Both the position numbers and the translations under genes were made by a program. A stretch of DNA of 64,000 bases from Pseudomonas sp. ATCC PTA-122608 (lineage in GTDB: Bacteria; Pseudomonadota; Gammaproteobacteria; Pseudomonadales; Pseudomonadaceae). Below are positions 8,147 through 15,960 of this stretch, piece after piece; the stretch's first letter is position 1; the number at the start of each line of letters is the position of its first letter. The notes below the pieces were generated by a model. It did not search any database and was not told where the DNA came from. It was given only the letters and a program-made list of their open reading frames with translations. The DNA lies in NCBI RefSeq assembly GCF_001952855.1, contig NZ_LPNO01000035.1:41069-105068 (forward strand), read 5' to 3'.

Positions 8147-9046
8147 ATGGACCCCATCACCATGAAACACAAACACCTGTTATTGGCCGTCCTGGTGACG
8201 GCCGTGTGGGGATTCAACTTCCCCATCACCAAGCTGGGCCTGGCCGAGATTAACCCGCTGTTACTGACGGCCCTGCGTTTCACCCTGGCTGCGTTGCCTT
8301 GGGTGTTTCTGGTGAAACGCCCCCAGGTGGCGGTGAAGTGGCTGGCGGCCTATGGCTTGATCTTCGGCGTGGCGATGTGGGCCTTGATCAACCTTGGGAT
8401 CGCCATGGGCGTGCCGCCCGGCAGCGCGTCGTTGCTGATCCAGTTCAGCGCATTTTTCACCGTGGGCTGGGGCGTGCTGCTGTTTCGTGAAAGCCTGTCC
8501 CTGCCGCAATTGATCAGCGTCGCGCTGGCGGCCATGGGCTTGGTGGGCATGCTGTTGAGTGTGCAGGGCACGGCCACGATGCTGGGGTTTGCCTTGGTGC
8601 TGTTCAGCGCGTTGGCCTGGAGCATCGGCAATATCATCATCAAGGTCTCCGGGGTGCGGGAGATCTTTGCGTTCGTGGTCTGGGCCAGCCTGTTTGCACC
8701 GTTTCCGCTGGTGCTGTTGACGTGGCTGCTGGACGGCTCGCAAGCCTTTATCGCGTTGCCTGCTCAGTTGAACGGCGTGGCGTTGTTCTCGCTGGCGTTC
8801 CAGGTGTATGGCGCTACGCACTTCTGTTACTGGGGCTGGAACCTGTTGTTGCGCGAATACCCGGTTTCCCGGGTGGCGCCCCTGTCACTGCTGATCCCGG
8901 TGTTTGGCATCGTCAGCTCAATGCTGATTCTGGGTGAGCGTCCCGGGGTTTCCCAGTGGCAGGCCATGGGGTTGATTCTGTTGGCCTTGATCGTGGGAAT
9001 GAAGAAGGGGCGCTCGTTGTGGGTCAGGCAGGGCGGTCACGCTTGA
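8147..9046 (+). CDS. eamA: EamA/DMT family transporter
   Basis: The 299-residue inner-membrane protein consists of two EamA repeats with about ten helices. The start MKHKHLLLAVLVTAVWGFNF and the LGLAEINPLLLTALRF segment resemble E. coli EamA, an exporter of O-acetylserine and cysteine; the substrate here is not proven. ATG 8162 (five residues in) could be the true start because it directly precedes the first charged residues and helix. It is divergent from an AraC regulator. Its last 23 bases overlap the convergent GNAT gene. Confidence 0.88.
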   Translation: MDPITMKHKHLLLAVLVTAVWGFNFPITKLGLAEINPLLLTALRFTLAALPWVFLVKRPQVAVKWLAAYGLIFGVAMWALINLGIAMGVPPGSASLLIQFSAFFTVGWGVLLFRESLSLPQLISVALAAMGLVGMLLSVQGTATMLGFALVLFSALAWSIGNIIIKVSGVREIFAFVVWASLFAPFPLVLLTWLLDGSQAFIALPAQLNGVALFSLAFQVYGATHFCYWGWNLLLREYPVSRVAPLSLLIPVFGIVSSMLILGERPGVSQWQAMGLILLALIVGMKKGRSLWVRQGGHA

Positions 9047-9581
9047 GCAGGCCATAGAGCGCGCTGTCCGAGATCTCATCGCCGACCACCCAGCGTTCGC
9101 GCAGCAGGCCTTCGCGCACAAAACCGAGGCGCTCAAGCAACTTAGCGGAGCCCAGGTTGCGTGGGTCGATATCGGCTTCAAGGCGGCGCAGCCCGACGGT
9201 GTTGAAGCCGTGGTCGATCACCGCGCGGGCCGCCTCGCTCATGTAGCCCTTGCCCCAATGCTGGCGGTTCAGGGTGAAGCCGATTTCGGCGCGACCGCAT
9301 TGCTCATCCACATTGAACAGGTCGCAACTGCCGATCACCTCGCCGGTGGCCAGCAACTCCACCATGCACACCAGGTCTTCACCGGTAATCGAGGCTTCCA
9401 TCAGTTGGCCGAAGCGCTCAACGGCCTGGTCGGTGTGGGTCATGGTGGGGAAGGAAAAGTAGCGCATGGCCTCGGGGTCGGACCAGATGGCAAACAGCGC
9501 GCGCCAATCGTCCTGATGGGGAGGGCGCAGGCCCAGGCGCTCGGTGGTGAGGAGAACGGGGGCGAAAAAGGGCAGGGTCAT
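9024..9581 (-). CDS. GNAT family N-acetyltransferase (RimJ/RimL-like)
   Basis: The 185-residue protein begins LLTTERLGLRPPHQDD, the typical opening of RimJ/RimL-type acetyltransferases. The acetyl-CoA-binding area NRQHWGKGYMSEAARAVI and the C-terminal LGSAKLLERLGFVREG are clear. Members acetylate ribosomal protein N-termini or small amines; the substrate is unknown here. I chose ATG 9581, since the upstream 79 codons of the open frame show no homology and lie in promoter DNA. It is convergent with the EamA gene and overlaps its end. Confidence 0.87.
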   Translation of the reverse strand: MTLPFFAPVLLTTERLGLRPPHQDDWRALFAIWSDPEAMRYFSFPTMTHTDQAVERFGQLMEASITGEDLVCMVELLATGEVIGSCDLFNVDEQCGRAEIGFTLNRQHWGKGYMSEAARAVIDHGFNTVGLRRLEADIDPRNLGSAKLLERLGFVREGLLRERWVVGDEISDSALYGLLKRDRPA

Positions 9582-9897
9582 AAGGTGCTCGTCCGTGAAA
9601 GTCACGGGCGAATGCTGCCGGGATTGCCGGCGTTGTACAAGGGTCAGGAAAAGGCGGTGGCCTCCGGTGCGTGGGCCTGGGCTTTCCAGCTTGCGTATGC
9701 GCTCCCACGCCGGAGTCACCCATTCGATCGCTTTCAATCTCGGCAGGTCAACGTGTCCCAGCCAGATGCAACGCCCCAACAAAAATGCACATAGAACGTA
9801 CATTTCTGGCAGTGCCACTGTCGTTCGTTGACTCCCACACTGTGTCCATCAATTGCCTTTGCAATAAACCATCAAGGCACAACTGAGGAGTCAAGAC
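9582..9897. promoter_or_regulatory. 316-base intergenic region with a palindrome before the SDR gene
   Basis: This gap lies between a GNAT gene read leftwards and an SDR gene read rightwards, so it should hold both promoters. The clearest structure is ATTGC-N4-GCAAT at 9852-9865, 33 bases before the SDR start, which could be an operator. AACTGAGGAGTCAAGAC before ATG 9898 includes a strong ribosome-binding site. No small gene is convincing here. Confidence 0.4.
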
Positions 9898-10656
9898 ATG
9901 TCGGGTAAATTCAACAACCAAGTAGCAGTCGTCACGGGCGCTTCCACCGGAATCGGCTTTGCGATTGCGCAGGCATTGGTTGCCGAGGGCGCTAAACGTG
10001 TCTACATCACCGGTCGCTCGTCGGCAACGCTGGAAGCTGCGGCTGCCAAACTGGGCGGTAAAGCGGTAGCGGTCGTGTCTGATGTTGCCGTTCAGTCCAA
10101 CCTTGATGCGCTCAAGGCATTGATTGAACAACAAGACGATCAACTGGATGCGGTGTTTGCCAACGCTGGCATATGCGAAAAAAACCCGATCGGCGAAACC
10201 ACCGAGGCGGCCTACTACTCGATGTTCGACATTAACGTCAAAGGCGTGTTCTTCACGGTTCAGACCCTTTTGCCATTGATGAAAGATGGCGCGTCGATCG
10301 TGTTGACTGCCTCCATTTGCTCCAGCAACGGCATGGAAGGCCTGAGTCTCTATAACGCCTCCAAGGCGGCGGTGCGCTCATTTGCCCGGACCTGGGCCAA
10401 TGAGCTCAAAGGCCGGAAAATTCGTGCCAACGTGCTGAGCCCTGGCTTCACCAGAACACCGTTAATGGACAACGGCCTGAAGATGGACGCGAGCCAGATC
10501 GACGCGCTCAGAAGTCATGTAGAGCAAATCGTCCCGCTGGGTTACATGGCCGAACCCGGTGAAATCGCGACATCCGCTCTTTTCCTTGCGTCGGCTGACG
10601 CCAAGTATGTCAACGGCGTGGAACTGATGGTCGACGGCGGTCTTTCGCAAATCTGA
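9898..10656 (+). CDS. SDR family NAD(P)-dependent oxidoreductase
   Basis: The 252-residue protein is a classical short-chain dehydrogenase. It has the cofactor motif TGASTGIG (13-20), FANAG (about 87-91), catalytic Ser139, Tyr152 and Lys156 (YNASK), and the C-terminal substrate-loop sequence LSPGFTRTPL. The substrate is unknown. GAGGAG lies 8 bases upstream of ATG 9898. The next gene, another NAD(P)-binding dehydrogenase, starts 53 bases later in the same direction, so the two may act in one small detoxification or catabolic operon. Confidence 0.9.
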   Translation: MSGKFNNQVAVVTGASTGIGFAIAQALVAEGAKRVYITGRSSATLEAAAAKLGGKAVAVVSDVAVQSNLDALKALIEQQDDQLDAVFANAGICEKNPIGETTEAAYYSMFDINVKGVFFTVQTLLPLMKDGASIVLTASICSSNGMEGLSLYNASKAAVRSFARTWANELKGRKIRANVLSPGFTRTPLMDNGLKMDASQIDALRSHVEQIVPLGYMAEPGEIATSALFLASADAKYVNGVELMVDGGLSQI

Positions 10657-10709
10657 CGGTTACCCAGGTTACGCCCCGAGTTTGTCTCGTTCAACGCAAT
10701 GGGTGAGTG

Positions 10710-11576
10710 ATGAGAATTGGATTCATAGGTACAGGGAGCATGGGACAGGCCATGTTGCCGCTGCTGGTGCGCGCAGGCCACCGCGTCAGCGTGTGGAACC
10801 GCAGCGCCCGGGCGCTGGAAAATGTCGAGGGGGTACATCTCCTGGATACGCCTGCAGCGGCTTTCAGGGAGGAGGTAGTCATCAGCATGCTCGCTGATGA
10901 CCAGGCCGTTCACGAAGTGCTGCTTTCTTCCGGAGCGCTGCATGGGGCTGCTGAACATTGCACACATGTCGTGATGTCGACCCTGTCACCCTCGCTCATG
11001 GAGCAACTGCAAACACTGCACGACCAGTTGGGCCTGGCCTTAGTGGCCGCGCCTGTGTTCGGTGTGCCGGCAACGGCCAGCAAGGGTGAGCTGAACATTC
11101 TGGCGGCAGGGCAGGAAGCGGCGATTGCCAGACTTCAACCGTTATTCGATGTACTCGGCAAAAAGACCTGGTACCTGGGCCATCGTCCGGTATATGCCTG
11201 TATGGCGAAAATTGCCGGCAACATGATGATCACGCAGGCCATTGAATCCCTCGCCGAGGCAACGGCGCTGACCCAGCTCTATGGGCTGGATGCCGCTCGC
11301 TTTGTGGAGCTCATGACCCAAACGCTTTTTGCCTGCCCCAGCTACCAGCGTTACGGGCAGAACATTGTGAACGGGCGCTACGAGCCGGGCTTCAAGCTTG
11401 CCTTGGGGCTTAAAGACATCAACCTGGCGATCGCAGCGGGCAGCGACAAGGGTTTGCAATTGCCGGCCGCCGACGTCGTACGCTCCAGAATGATTACGGC
11501 GATGGCCAAGGGCCTGGGCAACCAGGATTGGTCGGCGTTTTCCAGCGTCGTCAGATCGCCAGGAAACTCGCGCTGA
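10710..11576 (+). CDS. NAD(P)-dependent oxidoreductase, 3-hydroxyisobutyrate/6-phosphogluconate dehydrogenase family
   Basis: The 288-residue protein has an N-terminal Rossmann fold with GFIGTGSMG (4-12) and WNRS, then the substrate-binding segment at APVFGVPATASKGEL and the catalytic lysine in KIAGNMM, followed by the all-helical C-terminal domain. Members oxidise beta-hydroxy acids or reduce imines; the exact reaction is open. The start is ATG 10710; a GTG directly in front (10707) is possible. It follows the SDR gene in the same direction. Confidence 0.88.
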   Translation: MRIGFIGTGSMGQAMLPLLVRAGHRVSVWNRSARALENVEGVHLLDTPAAAFREEVVISMLADDQAVHEVLLSSGALHGAAEHCTHVVMSTLSPSLMEQLQTLHDQLGLALVAAPVFGVPATASKGELNILAAGQEAAIARLQPLFDVLGKKTWYLGHRPVYACMAKIAGNMMITQAIESLAEATALTQLYGLDAARFVELMTQTLFACPSYQRYGQNIVNGRYEPGFKLALGLKDINLAIAAGSDKGLQLPAADVVRSRMITAMAKGLGNQDWSAFSSVVRSPGNSR

Positions 11577-11647
11577 AGAACGCTGTGGTCATCGTCCACG
11601 GCCGTGGCGGCGATGGAATCACCGTTAACGCGGTCTCGCCCGGTACC
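11573..11647 (+). pseudogene. Remnant of a short-chain dehydrogenase gene
   Basis: In one frame this stretch encodes LKNAVVIVHG, close to the first strand of an SDR, followed after four residues by GITVNAVSPGT, the conserved SDR segment that normally lies about 165 residues further on. The arrangement suggests an SDR gene that lost most of its middle and its end. It overlaps the stop of the preceding gene by a few bases. The match rests on two short motifs only. Confidence 0.5.
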
Positions 11648-11663
11648 GGGTTCAGCGCGATTT

Positions 11664-12167
11664 TTATGCCTGTGTCATTTCGCGGTTTCGCGAATGGATT
11701 TGCCAGCACTGGGCAGCGAAACCCATGGCGAACAGGCCGAGCAAAACCAGCAGTGTGGCTACCACGGGTGGGGAGCCGGGGCCGTCGGCCAGCGGGTGGG
11801 TAGCGGGTAGCCGGGTCAGGGTTTCGTTGACGCCGGGGACCAGCGACAGGAGAAAGCTGAAAGACAGCCCGAAGCTCGACAGATACGGACGAAGTCTTCC
11901 CAGGAATGGCACGCGCCGCACGTAGACGCCGCCAAAGGCTACAAGCAGGATCACGATGCCGAATACGTGCCCGGGGTTCAAGCCTCCCGTGCTGGACACT
12001 CCAAAGGAGGTGATAACCGCTAGCGTCAACCCGGCGAGATAGACCTTGCCGGAGCGTGTGAGCGAGTCGATTTTCAGATAGCGGGCGAAGCTGTAGAGGC
12101 CTGCAAGAACGGGGACCAAACTAATAACCGTATGAATCGCACCAAGGGACGAAATGGGATGAGTCAT
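11664..12167 (-). CDS. Small integral membrane protein, unknown function
   Basis: The 167-residue protein has four or five hydrophobic segments (for example VISLVPVLAGLYSFA, VYLAGLTLAVITSFG, GIVILLVAFGGVYV, ATLLVLLGLFAMGFAA) and a short charged C-terminus. I do not recognise the family with certainty. ATG 12167 is chosen because AGAGAG lies 8 bases upstream; the frame extends 22 codons further but through promoter DNA. A TetR-type operator (12208-12221) lies about 40 bases upstream and matches a site near 18000, so it may belong to the regulon of the TetR gene at 16763. Confidence 0.75.
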   Translation of the reverse strand: MTHPISSLGAIHTVISLVPVLAGLYSFARYLKIDSLTRSGKVYLAGLTLAVITSFGVSSTGGLNPGHVFGIVILLVAFGGVYVRRVPFLGRLRPYLSSFGLSFSFLLSLVPGVNETLTRLPATHPLADGPGSPPVVATLLVLLGLFAMGFAAQCWQIHSRNREMTQA

Positions 12168-12207
12168 GGGTAGCTCTCTGAAGACAAGATAACGAGTCAG
12201 CGCAAAC

Positions 12208-12221
12208 CTACTAGTTGGTAG
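12208..12221. promoter_or_regulatory. TetR-type operator, site 1
   Basis: CTACTAGTTGGTAG is a near-perfect palindrome (half-sites CTACTA and TGGTAG around GT). It matches CTACCAGTTGGAAG at 17993-18006 in 12 of 14 positions. It lies just upstream of the membrane-protein gene read leftwards. Confidence 0.5.
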
Positions 12222-12331
12222 GCTGGCTGTCAAGCAACTGTCTTGGGAGTTGTCGCGGCGGCGCGCGATTGACTTTTGGGTTGGCCGAATTGCTTGCGCA
12301 GTTCCCCTGTGAATAGCTGCGCGTGGTCTCG

Positions 12332-13744
12332 TTACTGACGGTTGGTGGCCCGGTCAGCGGGGAATAACAACGAAAACCGGATGGTCCCAGGCGTTGGCTG
12401 TTCCACACTCACCTCACCGCCATGCAGTTGCATGATCGCCGCAACGATCGCGAGGCCAAGGCCGTATGAGTCCGAGCTTTGGTGACGAGAGGCGTCACCA
12501 CGGTAAAAGCGGTCGAACAGCTTGCGCAGGATTTCATCGGCAAGCACTGGGCCTTGATTTTCCACATCAATGCGCCAGCCGGAGCCGGTCGCCACTACAC
12601 GCAGCAGGATCTCGCTGCCTTCATCGGCATAGCGAATGGCATTGGCCACCAGGTTGCTCAATGCTCGGCGCAGCAGCAATGGATCGGCGTTGGCCACGCC
12701 ATCGCCGACGGTCCGCAGGGTGATCTGGCGCTCCTCTGCCAGCCCCTCGAAGTATTCGCAGATGCGCTGGATTTCGTCATTCAGAGACAGCGATTGGCGC
12801 TCCACCATCGCCTGCGCTTCGTCAGCCCTCGCGAGGAATAAAATGCTCTCTACGATCCGTGAAATGCGCTCCAGCTCTTGCAGGTTTGAAGCAAGCAGTG
12901 TCTGGTACTCGTCCGGGGTGCGTGACTGGCGCAGCGCCACTTGGAAATGTCCCATCAATGAGCCGACCGGCGTGCGTATTTCGTGAGCCAGGTCGGCAGA
13001 AAACTGTATCAGGCGCTGGTAACCGTTGGCGAGGCGGTCGAGCATGGCGTTGTAGGCGTCACTCAGTTGCTGCAGCTCAACCGGCGTGTCTGCGCTGTTC
13101 ATGCGGCTGTCGAGCCGCTGGGGCGTTATGTTCGCCGCGTGCGCCGCCATCTGGCGTAACGGGCGCAGGCCGCGCCGCAGCAGGATGTAGCCGAGCAGGG
13201 CGGTGACCAGGAAGGCCAGGCTCACTGCCAGGTAGATACGCTCGCGAAAGGCCTTGAGCATGGCCATTTCCTTATCCATGAGGTGCGCGGCGGTGAGCCG
13301 TACATCGCGCCCGCCGGAGGTGGTTTGCACGGTAGCAGCGCGCAGCGGCACACCTGCGTCGGTCATGCCGCTGCGCAAGTCTTCTACGCGCAGCGCCGTG
13401 TCCGGAGTGATCACTGGCAGGTCCGGTAGCACGACGCCCAACGGATTGACCTGTATTACGGGCTCCTGGCCAGGCTCTCCGATGATGAAGATGTCGTCTT
13501 CGCTGTCGAGCATGTTTTTGAAAATTTGCGGGCTGTCGCGCAGCTTGTCCAGGGCAAGCTCGTAGTGCAGCAGTTTACGAAAGTGATCCAGGCGTCCCAT
13601 CACCGCATGGTCGGTGTTCATCAGCACCGACGCCCTCATGGATGCGTACAGGTAAAACCCGGCCCCGGCCACTGCGAGCATGGCGACCAGTGAGAACGCC
13701 AGCGTCGAGCGCAGGGTCAGGGACGGCTGGCGTCGGCGCCACAT
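12332..13744 (-). CDS. Sensor histidine kinase, heavy-metal/HprS-CusS type
   Basis: The 470-residue inner-membrane kinase has a first membrane helix near residues 10-30, a periplasmic domain of about 130 residues, a second helix (LAVSLAFLVTALLGYILLRRG), a HAMP linker, the dimerisation motif LAHEIRTPVGSLMGH and an ATP-binding domain (NLVANAIRYA, GLGLAIV). The layout and length fit the CopS/CusS/HprS family. It starts at ATG 13744 inside the end of the response regulator gene (28-base overlap), so the pair is co-translated. The neighbouring MsrP-like operon makes an oxidative-stress role as likely as metal sensing. Confidence 0.92.
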   Translation of the reverse strand: MWRRRQPSLTLRSTLAFSLVAMLAVAGAGFYLYASMRASVLMNTDHAVMGRLDHFRKLLHYELALDKLRDSPQIFKNMLDSEDDIFIIGEPGQEPVIQVNPLGVVLPDLPVITPDTALRVEDLRSGMTDAGVPLRAATVQTTSGGRDVRLTAAHLMDKEMAMLKAFRERIYLAVSLAFLVTALLGYILLRRGLRPLRQMAAHAANITPQRLDSRMNSADTPVELQQLSDAYNAMLDRLANGYQRLIQFSADLAHEIRTPVGSLMGHFQVALRQSRTPDEYQTLLASNLQELERISRIVESILFLARADEAQAMVERQSLSLNDEIQRICEYFEGLAEERQITLRTVGDGVANADPLLLRRALSNLVANAIRYADEGSEILLRVVATGSGWRIDVENQGPVLADEILRKLFDRFYRGDASRHQSSDSYGLGLAIVAAIMQLHGGEVSVEQPTPGTIRFSLLFPADRATNRQ

Positions 13745-14412
13745 GGCCGTACCTCGCACACGTAGCCGATGCCACGCACCGTATGGATCAGTTTGACCGG
13801 GTAGGGCAGGTCGACCTTGCTGCGCAGGCGCTTGACGGCGACATCTACCACGTTGGTGTCGCTGTCGAAATTCATATCCCAGACCTCCGAAGCAATCTGT
13901 GCCCTGGACAGCACATCGCCTTCCCGGCGCAGGAACAGATGCAGCAAGGCGAACTCCTTGTTGGTCAAGACGATCACTTGCTGCTGGCGGGTGACACGAC
14001 GACGGACCAAGTCCAACTCCAGGTCGGCAAGGTGAAAGTGATCGATCTCCCGGACCACTCCGCGCCGAAGAATAGTGCGAATGCGTAACAGCAGCTCGGT
14101 AAAGGAAAACGGCTTGACCAAATAGTCGTCGGCCCCCAGTTCCAGGCCGCGAATACGGTCGTGCAGTTGGTCGCGAGCCGTCAGGAACAGCACCGGCACG
14201 TCTTGCCGTGCACGCAACAGTTCGATGATCTGAAAACCATCGATGCCCGGAAGCATCACGTCCAGCACGATCAGGTCGTAGGGCGTTTCGAGTGCCATGT
14301 GCAGGCCGTCGGCGCCGTGCTGGGTCCAGTCGACCTTATAGCCGGACTCGCCAAGGCCTTTTTTCAAGTACTCGCCGGTACTCGTGTCGTCTTCAATCAG
14401 CAAAATATGCAT
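13717..14412 (-). CDS. Response regulator, OmpR family (CusR/HprR type)
   Basis: The 231-residue protein has a receiver domain with EDD near the start, phospho-acceptor Asp in LIVLDVMLPG and conserved Lys in YLVKPF. A winged-helix DNA-binding domain follows (about 130-220), ending TVRGIGYVCE. The DNA-binding half resembles CopR/CusR/HprR. Two boxes of the type these regulators bind lie in the divergent promoter region (14529-14585). The gene is transcribed with the kinase gene downstream. Confidence 0.93.
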   Translation of the reverse strand: MHILLIEDDTSTGEYLKKGLGESGYKVDWTQHGADGLHMALETPYDLIVLDVMLPGIDGFQIIELLRARQDVPVLFLTARDQLHDRIRGLELGADDYLVKPFSFTELLLRIRTILRRGVVREIDHFHLADLELDLVRRRVTRQQQVIVLTNKEFALLHLFLRREGDVLSRAQIASEVWDMNFDSDTNVVDVAVKRLRSKVDLPYPVKLIHTVRGIGYVCEVRPCGADASRP

Positions 14413-14528
14413 TCAGGTGGGCTCGGCTTTCTCTGCCAGGTGCGCAAACTGTGGGGTCCGGAGCAGATACCAGATAGCTACAAGACTTGTATGAAACAAA
14501 GTTTAACCAGCTATGGGAAAGTTGCGGG

Positions 14529-14543
14529 TTACATTTTTGTCAT
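14529..14543. promoter_or_regulatory. CusR/HprR-like box 1
   Basis: TTACA-TTTT-TGTCAT has the same spacing and nearly the same half-sites as the perfect box 36 bases away. It lies nearer to the response regulator gene and may serve autoregulation. Confidence 0.55.
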
Positions 14544-14557
14544 TCGTGGTAAGGGGG

Positions 14558-14585
14558 CAGCAGATGACAAAAATGTCATCTGCTG
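14558..14585. promoter_or_regulatory. CusR/HprR-like box 2, perfect inverted repeat
   Basis: CAGCAGATGACA and TGTCATCTGCTG are perfect 12-base inverted copies around AAAA. The core ATGACA-N4-TGTCAT equals the arrangement of the E. coli CusR box (ATGACAANNTTGTCAT) and is close to the HprR site. It lies 66 bases before the first gene of the divergent operon. Confidence 0.7.
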
Positions 14586-14650
14586 GTCATCGTGGAGGCC
14601 CGGCTGAGGTTGGAGGATGGATGCACTTAAACCAGTGAGGAATCCCCAAC

Positions 14651-15259
14651 ATGAAGCTCAAGAGTGCTCTGTCCACCACGTTTGGTTTATTGATGGTCGG
14701 TGCTGCCGCGATCGCAGCCGCAGCTGATATGCCGGTCATCAAACCGTTACGGGGCGTGGTCGAAAGTGTCGACAACAATACCCTGACCTTTACCTCTCGC
14801 ACCGGTGCCCACCAAACCATCGGCCTGACTGACAAGACCGGTATTGTCAGGGTCTCCAAGGCAGATATTGATTCGATCAAGGCCGACAGCTTTGTCGGTT
14901 CGGCAGCCATCCCGCAGTCTGATGGTACGCTCAAGGCGCTGGAGGTCACGGTATTCGAATCCAGCCTTAAGGGCAGCGGCGAAGGTCACTACGGTTGGCA
15001 AAATGCCGATGGCACGACGGGCACCATGACCAATGGCACCGTGGGCAAGTTGTCCAACGCCAGCGGCCGCACGCTGACCGTCAACTACAAAGGCGGTGAG
15101 AAACAGCTGGTTGTGCCGACGAATGTGCCGATTGCTTATGTCGAGCCTGGTAAGGCCGATGAGTTGGTCAAAGGCGCCAAAATTGTCGTGTTCCCTGCGC
15201 AAGACGGCAGCGCGCGCGGCGTTGCGGTCGGTAAAGACGGCTTCCAGCCGCCTATGTAA
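14651..15259 (+). CDS. Exported protein of unknown function, first gene of the MsrP-like operon
   Basis: The 202-residue protein has a clear Sec signal peptide (MKLKSALSTTFGLLMVGAAA..., probable cut after AAAA near residue 25). The mature part is mostly beta strand, with two repeats of a GVVESVDNNTLTF / GKLSNASGRTLTV type, reminiscent of DUF5666-like small beta-barrel domains. I infer a periplasmic binding or protective role. It is divergent from the two-component system and 77 bases ahead of the cytochrome b gene. Confidence 0.8.
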   Translation: MKLKSALSTTFGLLMVGAAAIAAAADMPVIKPLRGVVESVDNNTLTFTSRTGAHQTIGLTDKTGIVRVSKADIDSIKADSFVGSAAIPQSDGTLKALEVTVFESSLKGSGEGHYGWQNADGTTGTMTNGTVGKLSNASGRTLTVNYKGGEKQLVVPTNVPIAYVEPGKADELVKGAKIVVFPAQDGSARGVAVGKDGFQPPM

Positions 15260-15336
15260 AACGGCGGCTCTGTGGCAGCGAGGCCCGGCGGCCTCGTTCC
15301 CGCAGGCGTCTCCTTGTTTTGGCGGGAGGGAGCAGC

Positions 15337-15960
15337 ATGAAACGAAGTCGTATTCATCCCTGGCCTGTGCGCCTCACCCATTGGCTTAACGCCATTTGTA
15401 TGGTGTGTATGTTTATGAGCGGTTGGGCGATCTACAACGCGTCCCCGCTGTTTGGGTTCCGGTTCCCAGCTCAGTTGACGGTGGGTGGCTGGTTGGGCGG
15501 CTCGCTCGCCTGGCACTTTGCATTTATGTGGTTGTTGGTTATCAACGGCCTTGTTTATGTGCTCTATAGCCTGTTCAGTCGCCATTTTCAGCGTGATTTC
15601 CTGCCGGTCACCGTCCAGGCGGTCAAGCGTGATTTGAACGATGCCCTGCATTTTCGGCTGGCCCATAAGACGGGTGTCTACAACGCTGTACAGCGCCTGA
15701 TGTATGGGGTTGTCCTGGGGGCTGGGGCGTTGGTTGTGGTTTCGGGCGTGGCGATCTGGAAGCCCATCCAGCTGCAGGAACTGGTCGCGTTGTTTGGCGG
15801 CTATGACAGTGCACGCTATGTACATTTTGTGGCGATGTCTGCCATTGGCGCGTTTGTCGTCGTGCACTTGGTGCTCGTACTGCTGGTGCCGAAAACCCTG
15901 GTGCCCATGATCACAGGTGGCGTACGGCCGATTGAAAACGGGAGGCCCGATCATGAATGA
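15337..15960 (+). CDS. Cytochrome b/b6-type membrane protein (b561 family)
   Basis: The 207-residue protein has four membrane helices and the typical opening HPWPVRLTHWLNAICM, with His15 a likely haem ligand. Further histidines lie in LAWHFAFMW, YVHFVAMSAI and VVHLVLVLL. It should anchor haem b in the inner membrane and pass electrons to the molybdoenzyme encoded next, the role MsrQ plays for MsrP, though this is a b561-type and not clearly an MsrQ. ATG 15337 is preceded by GGAGGGAG. It overlaps the next gene by 8 bases (ATGAATGA). Confidence 0.88.
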   Translation: MKRSRIHPWPVRLTHWLNAICMVCMFMSGWAIYNASPLFGFRFPAQLTVGGWLGGSLAWHFAFMWLLVINGLVYVLYSLFSRHFQRDFLPVTVQAVKRDLNDALHFRLAHKTGVYNAVQRLMYGVVLGAGALVVVSGVAIWKPIQLQELVALFGGYDSARYVHFVAMSAIGAFVVVHLVLVLLVPKTLVPMITGGVRPIENGRPDHE

